DNA of 64,000 bases, from assembly GCA_973895155.1 (NCBI GenBank), contig OZ316899.1:10912001-10976000 (forward strand), written 5' to 3'. The position numbers and the translations under genes were made by a program. Source of the DNA: Marsupella aquatica (lineage: Eukaryota > Marchantiophyta). Positions within the stretch are counted from its first letter, which is position 1. Each line of letters begins with the position of its first letter. The notes below the pieces were generated by a model. That model saw only the letters and a list, made by a program, of their open reading frames with translations, made no database searches and was not told the DNA's origin. Shown here piece after piece: positions 45,025-56,405 of this stretch.

Positions 45025-45640
45025 GAGTGCCTGCTTCTTTGCTTTTTGCGCCGATGAGGTTCCTTTCTTGAAGTTGCCGGCCTTTTGGTTTTGCTTAGCT
45101 TCTTCATTTTGGGGCTGGGGATCCGAACCACCGGCCCCCGCCCCTCAGGTTGCTTACGCTTATTCCCGGGACCTTTTGCTTTCCCAGCTTCCCCCTTGGA
45201 TCCCTTGCCACCCACCTTCGCCAAGTCCGGTCGGTTATTCACCAACGTAGTGGCCTTATCGAAGGCGTCAGAAAGCGTTTTGAACTCGTGATGCTTTTCC
45301 TATAACTTTTCCCTGAGCAACGGCGGGAGCTTCACTATAAGTTGTGAAGCTATGTATGTCGGGTCTCTTGCCCCTCTGGGATACACGCCAACTGGTTCTG
45401 GTAATATGTGATGAACTTTTGAATATCACCCCTGAAGCTCATCTCCATTACACAGTTCTGAGGGTGTCGCACCAGGTACTTAGTGGTGACATGAGCACGG
45501 AGTCCCTCAACCAGGCTTTCCCAAGTTAATGGCAAGGAGGAGTCCTCTCGCAACTTCTTCCATGACTTGTACCAAGTCAAGGCATAGTTGTGGTAAGTAG
45601 AACAACACCAAATGTCTAAGATCTTGCTCAAAACAACCAG
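45025..45640 (-). pseudogene. gag: Gypsy-5 gag core, frameshifted
   Basis: The gag domain reads ALTWYKSWKKLREDSS, LTWESLVEGLRAHVTTKYL and FRGDIQKFITYYQNQL (45350-45631). After a frame change it continues with a DAFDKATTLVNNRPDLAKV-type segment and a Lys-rich linker to the zinc knuckle. The N-terminus is missing at the LTR junction near 45640. Confidence 0.75.
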
Positions 45641-46618
45641 GATTCGATCCCGTAAAGAATAAACAAAGCAATTTACTAAGGTTTTGTGGTGTTTGAAATC
45701 TTCAATTGATTTCCTTGTTGTTTCTCCTTATATAATCTTGAAACAATTATTATGTCACAAATGCTGAAATGAACTTCCTTAGGTTTGGCTTCTTCTCGAT
45801 AGACTGAAAGGTTTTCTCTTCCCTATAACTTCCTTATACACTTAGTAGTGATCGGTTTTACGTCATGAAGGTTGGTACAATTCCCATTTCAACTAGATTT
45901 CAAAGGCACACCTTAGTTATCCATTCAATTCTATTTCCTACAACTAATTCAAACATCAAAACTTGAATACTTAGGTTTGATCCATGAAATGTTTGAAATT
46001 CAATTGATGTGAGTGGTACAAGTCTTCTCCATTAGATTCTTTCTCCTAAGCCCAATTTGGCACGAGAAAAAGACCCATACTTGGTCAAAAATCAATGTTG
46101 AAGAAAAGACATAAGCATTGCTTGGGAGTCCAAATGTAGGAGGCTCCCTCATAACATGGGAGAAACCAAAGGGTTTTCTCCTAAGTTGAGAAATCTATTC
46201 CTATCTAAAAGGAATTCTAGACTCTAAGAGACAAGGTAAAGGTAAGACCCTTACAAATTTAAATCTGAGACTCCATAAGTGACAAGTGATGTCATTCTAA
46301 ATCGATCCTGATTAACTAAAATAAAGCTCAAGTAAGAGGTAGAACGATTTATGAGTCAAGGGCCAAAACTATGTAGTCCTTGTTCCGTCAAAGTTGTTGC
46401 CAAAAGTCTAAACCGATTCTATAGTGTTCAAGCGATTGTTTGTCCGAAGCGATTCTTCCTTCCAAACTCAAACTTCTTAACTTTCTTCCATAACGTTCCT
46501 TTGAGGCTTAAAATGGGTTAAAGGGTGACGGATAGACCAAAAGAAGCTTCAAGTAAGGTTAAAATGTTTGACAATCTGCCATTTCCACTCCAATGCTTCT
46601 TTTTGCCATTCCACATAA
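45641..46618 (-). repeat. LTR of Gypsy-6
   Basis: On the minus strand a purine tract (GAGGAGGGGG, near 46620-46632) is followed by TTATGTGGAATGGC, after which the sequence has no coding features for about 970 bp. The end at 45641 is where Gypsy-5 gag homology resumes. I take this as a 3' LTR; its far end is set only by that junction. Confidence 0.5.
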
Positions 46619-46712
46619 CCCCCTCCTCAAATGTGAAGCGACCTCGCAAACACTTGAGTATTGGTTTCTTCTTTGGAAAGGATGTGCCAGGTCATGATCT
46701 CTTTCAGCACCA

Positions 46713-48302
46713 TCATCTTCTAGGGCGACGTCTTCTGATGTTTTGGATGAAAGAATCACTTTTTGGAAATTTTGAATGAAGTGATTCTTTGTCTCTTAAA
46801 GGCTGAGGGAATCCCTTCTTGAGCTTCCGGAATTGGAGCAAGTGGGATGAGCGTTTAAGCTTCTTGAGAGAAACTGGTGCCGGGCTCAAGGTGTTTAGAT
46901 GGGAGCGCTTCAGTTTCTTCTTCCTGGGAACTAGTGACTCTGATAAGTTTTGAACAGCTTCCATTTGAATAACCTCTGTACTCGGCTCCTCCTCTTCTTT
47001 CGGTTCATCTTCTACAGGTAGAACATCACAAGCCAAAGAAACAGGAGGTTTTGTTGCTACGGTCAAATCTATTTCTTCCTCCTTTTCTGGATGAGAATAG
47101 TTAGGTGTAATTGGCAAGGGATCGAACAGCCAATTTTGTTCCAACATATTAGCAACAAAAATGTACTCTCTATCTATCATGGGAGTTGGGCAGGTATAGT
47201 GACGAAGCTCATCATGCAATAAAAATGTATGTCTAGAAAGGAAAAACTTCTGCACTGAGCTGATGCCACAATCGCTCGTTCCAATTTCTCGATGCTGAAC
47301 CCAAAATTGCCTCCAATCTGCTGAATTCTCTCAAAGACTGTAGGTGTGGGCAGCTTACAAAAATTAACAAGATTTAGCTGCAAGTCACCTAAGAGTACCT
47401 TACTCTCTATAAGAACAATTGCTTGTCGTGCATGTGCCCGCAAATCAAAGTTGATTGACGTGGTTGGGCTGGCTGGAACAAACTGAACTGGAATGTTGAC
47501 ATCAATCTCAATGTCTCCAGCCGACAGATGGGAAAGGTGTCCATATAGGGCATCTAAATAAGCACATTGAACTTTGGTTGCCCATGCAGGGAGATTTCCC
47601 AACAGCCGGGTGGTAAGGGAAATATCTTCCACCTTCAAATCACCATAAACTAGCCAAGGCAAACGCAATGAACTCCCAGGTCTTAGCCTTAGCTTTAATC
47701 CACACTTGATAAACATGATGGAATGGCACACCCATCCTCTTATCAAACTCTGGTAACCGATGCTGGAAATAGACAACACTCTTTTTCAATCGATAGTAGC
47801 GGAGAAAGTCAATAGAGGGCTCCACAAAACTGATCATTTGCTGAGCAAATTTCTTCAGACAAGCTGCATCTTCTTGGGGCTCCATCAAATTAGCTTTAGG
47901 TGCTACGACGATCTCTTGTACTGCAAGAGAATCGGCTTTCTGATTGGTGATAGCAGTCGCAACTTTAGAAAGACTCTTCTACTCACTCTGCCAGCCTTCC
48001 GAAGTCAAGGCAACCAATTGAAGACGATCTTCTGCAGAAAGCAAAATTTGGTCCACCATTTTTGCCAAAGTCTTGAGCGATCGTTGAATAGTAGGCAGGA
48101 CTGAGCTCTGAACCGCTTCTCTGAGTTTTTTCTCAAGCTCTTTCTTTTTTGTCTCCATGTTCATCTTGATTCGCTCTACATCCGCTTGTTTGGTCTTCAT
48201 TGATTCTATCTCATTGAGGTCTTCTTTTTAACAATGAAAATTTTGCATGACCTCCTCAATCAGGCTAGTGTTTAGAGCATTAGCTCTACAAAAATCGTCC
48301 AT
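46713..48302 (-). pseudogene. Uncharacterised coiled-coil protein of a Gypsy element
   Basis: Starts MDDFCRANALNTSLIEEV at 48302 and is open in pieces with a TAA near 48230, a stop at 47979-47981 and frame changes near 47640 and 47250. Parts in order: a Lys/Glu-rich coiled coil (RIKMNMETKKKELEKKLRE); a globular segment (SIDFLRYYRLKKSVVYFQHR); a segment with LGNLPAWATKVQCAYLDALY; and a C-terminal acidic then basic tail (VEDEPKEEEEPSTEV, PRKKKLKRS). I recognise no family. It lies just upstream of a polypurine tract and LTR, so it may be the extra 3' ORF some plant Gypsy lineages carry, or a gag-like protein brought next to the LTR by deletion. Confidence 0.45.
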
Positions 48303-49587
48303 GGCTCCTTGCAACTTATACTTTGGGACACAGGGAGGGAAGTCCCCCACTGCGTTGGCGTGGACATCACCGAGGGCATCACGATTTGGCAGCTAGTCGT
48401 ATTCAAGAATATACCATATCATTGTTTCAAATGCAACCAGAAGGGGCACCTAGCTCGGGATTGCAAAGCCTTTGAGCAGGGGGAGAACAATACTAAAGGC
48501 TATGAAACCAATGGGGCACAGAAGACTGATGAGCATACGAGGGCAGGCAAAATCTCTCAGGAGGCCATGATGACGGCGGATATCCCGAATAGCGGCAACC
48601 CGAAGGCTTTCACTAGTACTAATAAGCCCCGACACGACAGCAGCTCTAGCGATGGTGGTGACGCTGCTACTAGGGTGGGCGAGCGGACACTTGGTGTACC
48701 ACTTTCAGCAAGACAAGGCAATCATCTATCCTTGATCAGAGAGGCGAGCGAGCTCAGAGTTGGTGTGGAGACCCGCGAGTCTCAGGAAACGGCAAGGAGT
48801 GCTGAAGCAAGTAGGCACGCGGAGTCCCTAAATAGATCAGACCAGAGGACACGGAGTGGCGTGGAGCATGCCCATGAAAATCAGACTCATCCCCATTCCA
48901 GGATTTTGTTGCTTTCAGCCGTCAATCGAGAGACTCATGTGCATGTAAGCACCAAAAATGACCAGAATCAAAGGGAACACAGTGTTGACCCAAATCATAC
49001 CTAGGAACAGGAACTAGACCCGGCTACGTGGCCTGCATTGGTGGTCACTGAGGACAGGCTTGTGACTAATCAAACTGAAGGCATCAGTGGGGCTCATGTT
49101 GCTTTGCCTGGCCACTCACGGAGCTCGGGTCCGGCAAGGGTGAAAGAGCTCTCAGCGATTGAAGAATATGAAGTTGCACAAGATGGAAGCGGAGAAGAGG
49201 AGAATCAATCCTATCAAGGGGGCTCTGACATTGAGATGTCTGAATACAAGGACTACATCACCAAAAGCCAACTAAAAAAAGAAAGAGCACAGAAGCTTGA
49301 GTTGCAAACTCCTCCTTCGGCACTGAGGAAAGATGATCTAAGGAAAGTTAATAAGAAGGTAAGATCCTGCAATATTCGGCAGCTGAGTCTGAGTCTGCCC
49401 AAACTCCATATAGGGATCATCTTTTCATGGAATGCCAGGCTTGGCATGATGAACAGCAATTGGTGGAGCAGGATGGAAGAGGCGGACGGATCCGAGACGC
49501 TGGGCAAACTCTCCCCGAGAACAACCTTTCTCCCGAAAGCTCTAGTTTGGTTTCTTTGCACTGAATAAGAGATGGCCTGTAGCGGGG
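48303..49587 (+). pseudogene. LINE ORF1 with CCHC knuckle, 5'-truncated
   Basis: The frame holds a gag-like zinc knuckle, YHCFKCNQKGHLARDC, preceded by GVDITEGITIWQLVVFKNIP as in the DUF4283/zf-CCHC ORF1 of plant L1-type LINEs. A long polar Ser/Glu/Arg-rich tail follows, through DYITKSQLKKERAQKLELQ. TAG at 49002-49004 interrupts it without a frame change. The 5' end is lost at the junction with the minus-strand gene at 48302. ORF1 proteins bind LINE RNA. The LTR at 49588 separates it from ORF2. Confidence 0.8.
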
Positions 49588-50493
49588 TGAGGTGCGTCCC
49601 ATGGCTCCCTAAACCCAAGAAACCCCTCTGCTCAAGCCGATTCCTGCAGGTTTCGCTCTTGGCAAGGCCAATTTCGTGGCTTAGCGGCATGGGACGCTGC
49701 TAACTTCCTTCTACTACTATTGCTATTAACATTTTACTCACATATACTGGACAGATCCTTCATCGGGTCATGAAATACGTAGCCGGCCTATTCTTGGCCT
49801 TCCCTTGTCCTCCTCTCTCGGTTTTCCTGTAGGTATGTTTGGATTCCGCCGCCGGAATGATCCCCAACTGGCTTGGGTAAGCCGCTAAGACCTCTCTCAG
49901 CTCGACACATCCAACTCTTACTACCTTGCTTACTCCCTTCTTGGTTGATGCGGGCAATCTTCAAACAAGTTAATACGACACACAAATAGCAAAATGGTTC
50001 CTTCTGATTGAGTTATACCATGCACTTGCCATACAAACAGTACTTCTCATATACAAGATTTGCGAACTAAGCCGTGAGGCCAACTCTATTCATTTCTTAG
50101 GTATGAGGAAACATGAATATACACAAGGGTCACAGTATAACTAACCGAGAGCTTCTTTAACTACTTGATCCCAGCCCTGCTGGTGCACTAAAAACTTGCT
50201 AAGGAAGAAGGCCCTGAACTCCCCGCTGCCCAGGTACGTATCCTGGTAGTGGATCCGCCTAATTCCTTGCAGCGTAAGCCTAATCTACCTAACTATAATC
50301 TACCTATGTACAGCGAGGTAGGAGCACAAGTGTTGCTCTTACCAATGGATCCGCAATCCCACTAAGCTAAGTGTCAGGGCCGACCCTTGGTCCTGATCCT
50401 AATTCTAAACTTGGAGATCTGAGCCCGCCCTGCCCACTCACGCCTCCTCCCTCCACGTCCGCCCTCCTCAAAAGGAGCGGCCCTCCACCACCG

Positions 50494-51573
50494 TCATGGC
50501 AGCGGTGTCTGGTCCTCAATGGACGCCCCCAACACTTCCTCCGCAGCCACTACCATAGGTTCGTCCTCTGACAGATTACCTGCTCCTGACCGAGTCAACT
50601 CTCCATCGGCCTGACTGGGTCCACCCTCGGCTTCGGCCTCAGCATCGGCCACAGCCTCCCCGACATGTTCTAGTGATGGATCCGGTACCCCGGCTTCATT
50701 ACCGAGTATCCTGGCCCTAGCTTCATCATCCCCGCCTTCTAGGGCAGTTGGATCCTCTACCGTGACCCTGCCTAAGGTTGGTGTTGGGTTTACCTCCTTG
50801 GTCACGACGGCTTGAGGAGCCGTATTACTCCCTGACCCAAAAGGTTTCCGCTTCTTCTTCTTCTTTGGTTCGGCAGCTGGCCCCTTCCCCTTGCCACTTA
50901 CCTCCGGCACTGGTGTGAGTGTCTCAGCTTGTCCTTTGGCCAGTACTACACCAGGTAACTTGGTTGCCCCAATTGGAGTTGGTCCTGAGGAAGCCAAACA
51001 CTTAAATACCGCGGCCTGTTTCTTCAGCCGCTCTGTTTGGTTGTCGGCTTGCCGCTGTAAGTTTTCCATCTTCCGCGTGCTTTCCTCCAACTCCTCCTGC
51101 AATTCATCCAGGTCCTTGTGCGCCTCCTCCCGCTCCTTTTGGGCTTCCTCCAATTCCTTCTTTAAGGTCGCCCTCTCCTCCTAGGTTGCTCTCAGCTCCT
51201 CGTCGAGCTCCGTAATGACCTCGGGCCCTAAACCCTAAACCCTAAACTTCCACTTCTCCTTCTCCTTGATCGAATCGGCTAGATCAAATTGGGTCCGAGT
51301 TAGTTTATCCTTGATAATCTGATTATCAGACTGGGCGGTATCCAATTGCCTTTGCATGATGTTGAGCTCATGCCACTTAATCCACAGCTCATCTTGGGCT
51401 TTCTTGGACGCCTTCAGGTCTTCTACCTCGGCTTCCTTTGCCCTAAGCTGATGGATGACCTCGTCCTTCTTGCTTCTTTCCAAAGCCACCGCTTCTTCTA
51501 ATCGGTGCTTCTCCAACATTTCCCTCTGCAAAAAAGGTCCCTGCTCCAACTCCTCCCCAAAGATGTTGAGCAC
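50494..51573 (-). pseudogene. LTR-encoded protein, coiled-coil C-terminal part
   Basis: A heptad-rich coiled coil (LEEAQKEREEAHKDLDELQ and upstream HQLRAKEAEVEDLKASKK) is followed by an Ala/Glu/Gly-rich acidic end. The coil is broken at 51226-51246 by three CCCTAAA units that introduce a stop and shift the frame; on both sides the heptad pattern continues. The far end (50494-50650) is retained in the deleted LTR at 9948-10232. Confidence 0.6.
51226..51246 (+). repeat. Three CCCTAAA telomere-type units
   Basis: Exact (CCCTAAA)x3 within a coiled-coil coding stretch. CCCTAAA is the standard plant telomere repeat; here it is an interstitial micro-array that breaks the frame. Confidence 0.9.
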
Positions 51574-51694
51574 AAGTTACCCACACATCTCCTCGTACTC
51601 CATGGCTTGTTCTTTAGCATAGGCGGAGTGAGCAGAAGTCACGGCATCATCCACTGCGGCCTTTGTTCCCAGGCAGCCTTGCGAATTTCTTCTA

Positions 51695-52198
51695 TCATGG
51701 CTGGCGGGTTGCTTCATTTTCCTGCAAGCCGCCGGATGTCCTCTGGCCATTCTCCTCCTGGTAAATCCTTCTCCCTTGCCAGGGCTGCCTCCTCTTCCTC
51801 CCTGCGTCGTTCCTGAACTCCTGTGCTGTCTGTTTTATGCCGTCAAAACTTGGGGGAGTGACATCTGGTGGGGGAGATTCGGGGCTGCTCTGCTGGGTCG
51901 GGTCCCCTCGAACTACTCTTGGAAGAGTGGGGATGAACCTGCCACAAGTCTTTATTCCTGGAACATGATGGTCCGACCCGTAGCCGGAGTCATCATTGTC
52001 ATAGCCTTCTACCGCCTCCTCCTCGGCTTGGACTATCGGCTCCCCCCGCTGCTGTCGTGGTCCTGCCGTGAACACAACCCCACAGATCACGGGTCCTGGT
52101 TCCTTTGGCTTCCACGTTGATCTCATCTTTTCCCTATCGTGACCAGGGGCCTCAGGCTGCTTCTCCTCGGCTTGGGGACTTGAAGCTCCTACATACAT
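51695..52198 (-). pseudogene. LTR-encoded protein, middle part
   Basis: A short frame with YVGASSPQAEEKQPEAP and GSDHHVPGIKTCGRFIP, rich in Pro, Glu and Asp; probably the disordered middle of the protein that begins near 53912. No known domain. Confidence 0.4.
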
Positions 52199-53902
52199 TC
52201 AGACTCCCGACTCGTGTTCCGGCCTCCTTCTCTCCTTGGCTCCGGTAAAGGGGTTTTCCTTGGTAAGTTGGCTAAGGCCGACCTCAGAAGCAGTATTCTG
52301 TACTGGCCCCGTTGCCGCTGCCATTCTCCTTTCCTTCTCCAGCAATTTCAGCAAATTCTGCATGCCTGGTTGCTGCATCGGCAAGTCCTCCTTCCTCGGC
52401 CTAAACACCTGCTCAATTGTAGGACTGTCGGGCTGGGTCGGTTTCTCTGTTGCCGGCCTTGGTTCCGGAACCATCTCTGGTGCTCTTGCCTGTAGGGGCA
52501 GTACCGGGGCGAATATCTGGCTTCGGGCATACCGGCACAACAGTGGCATGTGATAACCAAGTCGGGACATGCTTCCCATGCCAATCACCAGCTGTTCCTC
52601 CTTCAAGATCTTCTTTAGTTGGGTGAGGAGGTACCCGTTGTAGTCTCGGCTTTGGTCTGGCCTCTCCGCCAGATAGACCTGTGCCTTGCCAATCTCTGCC
52701 CTTGGCAAGTTACAATGCATGGTCACCCGCAAGAAATTGATCATTTCTCCTATGTGCGGGTTGGTGCAGGTGTTTTGGAAGAAGCCATTCTTTGTTGATG
52801 GCCTTGGAAACGACCGGAACTCCTTGTTTGGCAAGGTCTTCCTGGTATCTACTTTGGTCTTATTGCTTGTTGGCAAGCCAAACACTTCGGCAATCACCCG
52901 GGGAGTGAGATAGAATCCTTCCCATACACCCTTGTGGAATTGGTCTCGGGCTCCCATGATCCCACGAATTCCAGTAAGTCTGAATCCGGTACCTCGGGCC
53001 TCAGCCATGGTAACTTTACGAATGCTTCCAAGCCGGATCCGGCCATGAAGCCTAGTATTTCCAAGTCTGCATAGCCGTAAAGCATGCATCCTCTTCCCGC
53101 GCAAAGTGTAATTGCACCTCCTCGAGGAGGGTCGCAGCCCAGCCTTTCCAAGTGTCATCTCTTGTTGGAACGACATTGACGGGGTCGACCTCCTCCTCTT
53201 TGGCTTTTGCCTGCCTCCTGCTTCCCTGCTCTGCTAGTTTCTTGGGTGCCGCCAACCTCGTTCTTTTTGCAGGGGTGGCTTCTTTGTTGTTGTTCCCTTT
53301 CCTCTTCATAGCGGCTGCCGTGGATGTTTCTCCTAGCACGATTGCCTTTGTCCACCCCTCCGTGCTACCCTTTAACTCCCAGTGTATCTTGTTGCAGCGG
53401 TTGATGGCCTCCTGGATGCCGACTATCTTGTTCTCACAAAACAGAAGATCGTCAAGTTCGTCGGCAGTAGGCGTCCACAAGAATTCAGCCGTAATGAGTT
53501 TTCCTCCTAAGAAAGTAGACTTCTACAACTCCCACAGCCAAGCGAGCTCCTGCCGTTCTTGAGCCGCTCTCTCTGATTCTTCGTCCTGGTAGGTCCCAAT
53601 GTACTCAGTTGCCCGTTCTAACAGGCATCCCCAAAAATGAGCATCTTGATTGACGTTGCTCATACCCCTCTTGAGTTGATCGTCGGTATCTGCTTCCACC
53701 CCGAGTGCTTGCCTGAGCAGTGGACAGCAGTTGGCCTCCTGTAGTCGTTCGCTTGGCTTGTGTTTGCAAATGAGCCGCCAGTCCTTGCGCTTGGTCCTTA
53801 CCCCCCCCCCCCTTGGCTGGTCTTCCTTCCCGTTAGTAGCCGCCGGTACTTAGCGCTCCCTAACCCTAATCGTGTTTCCCCCGACGTCCCTACTTTTGGC
53901 CT
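52199..53902 (-). pseudogene. LTR-encoded protein, N-terminal part
   Basis: Starts MEPEPRPKVGTSG near 53912. A frame break at the C11 run (53804-53814) is followed by AHFWGCLLERATEYIGTYQDE, AEFLWTPTADELDDLLF and a Lys/Arg-rich linker (KRTRLAAPKKLAEQ). A further frame change near 53100 leads to GVWEGFYLTPRVIAEVFGLP, IGEMINFLRVTMHCNLPRAE and QVYLAERPDQSRDYNGYLL. The last region resembles the plus-strand frame at 63.7-64.0 kb (LTEHRLTQIFGLPTG). I do not know its function; plant Tat/Ogre-type Gypsy elements carry additional ORFs of this kind. Confidence 0.6.
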
Positions 53903-54040
53903 CGGCTCGGGTTCCATAGTCACCCTTAATTGTTTATATTTCCCTATTTTTGTTACTATACTAAGGTGTTTCCTAGGGTACACTCCTGATTTTACTAATT
54001 AAACTGGCCTAATGATTCCTGGCTAGGCATCACACTGGGC

Positions 54041-55575
54041 TTGCCAACGCACAAGATGAGTACATTACTCACGTTTGTGTCTTGGAATGTATGCGGTCTG
54101 TGTGACCCTAATCGGAAACAGGTCGTCAAGAACTGGCTCTCCTCATTGAAGATACCACTTACAACACTTGCATTACAAGAAGTCAAGGCAGATCAATTTA
54201 GATTAGACATAGCTTTACGAGCTATTTTGCCCAGTTACCAACATCTCTCCTCCGCTCCCCATGATGGACGCGGGGGCATGTCTTTATTGCTGCATCCTTT
54301 GCTTAAGATCATTGAATCCAGGATCATTGATAAGGGCTGCGCTGTATGGGTCAGAGTGGAGCACTAGGAAGGAAAATTTGGTCTTGCAAGTATTTACGCT
54401 CCTAATATGGCCAGGGAGCAGGCGTTGCTTTGGCATGAATTGAAGGCCTCATTGCCTCATGATAATTGGATTATTTGTGGCGACTTTAATATGACCAAAA
54501 TGAGTATAGATTCAACTGGCTCTTCCCCCCTCATCCATGGGCGTGAGGAAGAATTCTGGAGATTCTTGAAAATGCGCTTTGATGTAGTGGATGCCATCAG
54601 CATCAGTCACAAGTTTACAGGAGCAAATTTCACCTGGAGAAGGATTATTAATGGGAAGATCGTGCAATCACGACTTGACAGATTCTATTTCAGTGAGCGA
54701 GGATGGTGGACTGGAAGTGTCAAAGATTTATTGCATGAAGGGAGCTCAGCTCTTTCAGACCATGATCCATGCATTATTAGATGTCGGCTCACTACCGTGG
54801 ACACCTGTAATAATACTCAAAAGTTGTCATACTTCAAAGCAAATGCAGGTCTCCTAAAAAATGCGGCCAATATAGAACGGCTCAAATCTGCATGGGAAGG
54901 GGTGGATGTCGGTACCTTCGAACCGCATCTCAGGTTTAATCGTGCTTGCTGGAGACTACGGCAGGAGTACATGGGGCTCCAACGTGAGGTTTCGGGTAGA
55001 GAGATCAAAGTTCAGGATCTCAAAGAGAGTCTGCTCTCCTTGAAATTGGAACTCCTAAACAACTTCTCGGATGATGATCTGAAAGATTTTGCCACCACGG
55101 AGGATCAGGTAAGGATTGCTAAGCATGAGGAGGCCATGCAAGGCAGATGTCTCTCACGTATCAAATGGCTGGGACAAGGAGATGAGCCGTCAAAATTTTA
55201 TTTTGCCATGCTTAAACAAAAGCAAATGAGGGAGACAATGTTGGTGCTACTATTAGATGATGGCAAGACTATCACTAAGGAAAGCCTAATGTTAGCGGAA
55301 ATTGAAAAGCAATTCTTGACATTATATGAGGCACACAATGAAGAGACACGGAGTGAGTCGGGGGACGTTCAGGCAGCAAGGCAGTGGCTATTTTCCAACA
55401 CACAGAAGGCACTGACTGCCACGGAACTAGCAAAACTCGAGCTCCCACCATCATTGGAGGAGGTCAAAGATACTCTGTGGTCCTTTCCGGTTGATAAAGC
55501 ACCAGGGCCTGGTGGGTTAACGGCTGAAGTGTTCCAGAAGTGCTGGGACTTCATAAGTGATGACTTGTTGAGCAT
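54041..55575 (+). pseudogene. LINE ORF2: endonuclease and start of reverse transcriptase
   Basis: Starts MSTLLTFVSWNVCGL at 54041. The apurinic-type endonuclease motifs are LALQEVKADQ (Glu), ICGDFNMTK (Asp, Asn) and LSDHDPCII (Asp, His). TAG at 54365-54367 interrupts the frame, which is unchanged afterwards. After a linker with WLGQGDEPSKFYFAMLKQK the RT starts at DKAPGPGGLTAEVFQKCWDF and is cut off near 55575, before the active-site FADD-type motif. ORF2 would nick target DNA and reverse-transcribe the LINE RNA; this copy is 3'-truncated and split by the LTR. Confidence 0.88.
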
Positions 55576-56405
55576 GGGGTATTTACAAAAGATAGGAACC
55601 AGGAAACAATAACAGGAAATAGTTACTGTTACCAGGAAAACTGGAGGTAAAAACCGAAAACATCGGACCAAAAAAAGAATTACAAACAATCAAAATTAAA
55701 GCCCATTTGAGTCATTTTCATTAAAACCGTCTCATTCTAGAGGAAATATCCCATCGGGTAGTCCGACACAAATTTGCGAGCTTTGCGCCCAGCGCTGGTA
55801 TCAATGAAGCGAATGGAAAGGTTGTAGGGTTTCATAGAAGAAGGAAAAAGTCAACAAAAATATACGTAACCTCAATCGAGAAGACAATGAGCGGCTGAAA
55901 ATGAGTCAATTCAAATCAACAGAGGCGGGGTCATACAGCCACAATATCCGGATCTCGTTTCTAGCTTAAACCTCAAAATCCTGAAATCCATGTTTAACGC
56001 CATCGAGAGGAAAACCAGACATTGGAGATTGAGCTGATCCAAAATTTATTTACTTCAAAAATGGGCAAAAACATATCACCGAGATTACATGGGCGACGGA
56101 AAGCAATGAGTATAAGTAGCGCCCGACGCTAGCTTAAAACTACAAATCCCTCCCTTCCATGTGTAACGCCATGGAGAGGAAAATGGGTCGATCCAAAAAG
56201 CATTTCCTATCAAAATGGGCGAAAACATATTACCCAGATTACCAAATCCTAACAAAACATTCAGTACTGGAAAAAGGAGATGGAAACCATCAAGCTTTAG
56301 CAACGCTCGACGCTAGCTTAAATTGCGCTGCCTAGAAACCTAATCGCCGTAGGGATGCACTCCAAAATAACCTAAGCGCCTACGATTGGAACACCTTTAG
56401 CTCTA
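55576..56405. other. Downstream flank of copy C with AGCGCC palindromes
   Basis: No gene seen. Palindromes of the copy C type: GCGCCCAGCGCTGG near 55785-55798, TAGCGCCCGACGCTAG at 56117-56132 and ACGCTCGACGCTAGC near 56302-56317. AT-rich between them. Short phrases (GTGTAACGCCAT, GAGGAAAA, CATATCACC) recur at about 55990-56090 and 56160-56230, suggesting an internal duplication. Confidence 0.6.

Larger units (their letters stand above)
43012..45640 (-). mobile_element. Ty3/Gypsy fragment (Gypsy-5)
   Basis: Gag, zinc knuckle, protease and the first half of RT follow in order on the minus strand. RT is cut at about 43560, and the left part (43012-43560) reads open but is unrelated to pol. Gag is cut on the right by the LTR that starts near 45640. 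RNase H and integrase are absent. Confidence 0.85.
49588..54034 (-). repeat. Coding LTR of 4.4 kb (solo LTR) inserted in the LINE
   Basis: The outer sequences match the Gypsy-1 LTR at 9162-10357: on the minus strand it starts TGTGATGCCTAGCC at 54034 and ends GGGACGCACC near 49590. It is flanked by CGGGG (49583-49587) and CTGGG (54035-54039), a near-matching 5-bp target duplication. LINE sequence resumes on both sides. No pol, PPT or PBS lies between the ends, so it is a solo LTR. It contains about 3.3 kb of minus-strand coding-type sequence absent from the 9.2-kb copy. Confidence 0.75.

Noticed and set aside
53803-53815. C11 run as a sequencing error only
   Set aside because: It may be length-uncertain and does shift the frame, but other lesions in the same LTR show that the ORF is decayed anyway, so I drew no conclusion from it.
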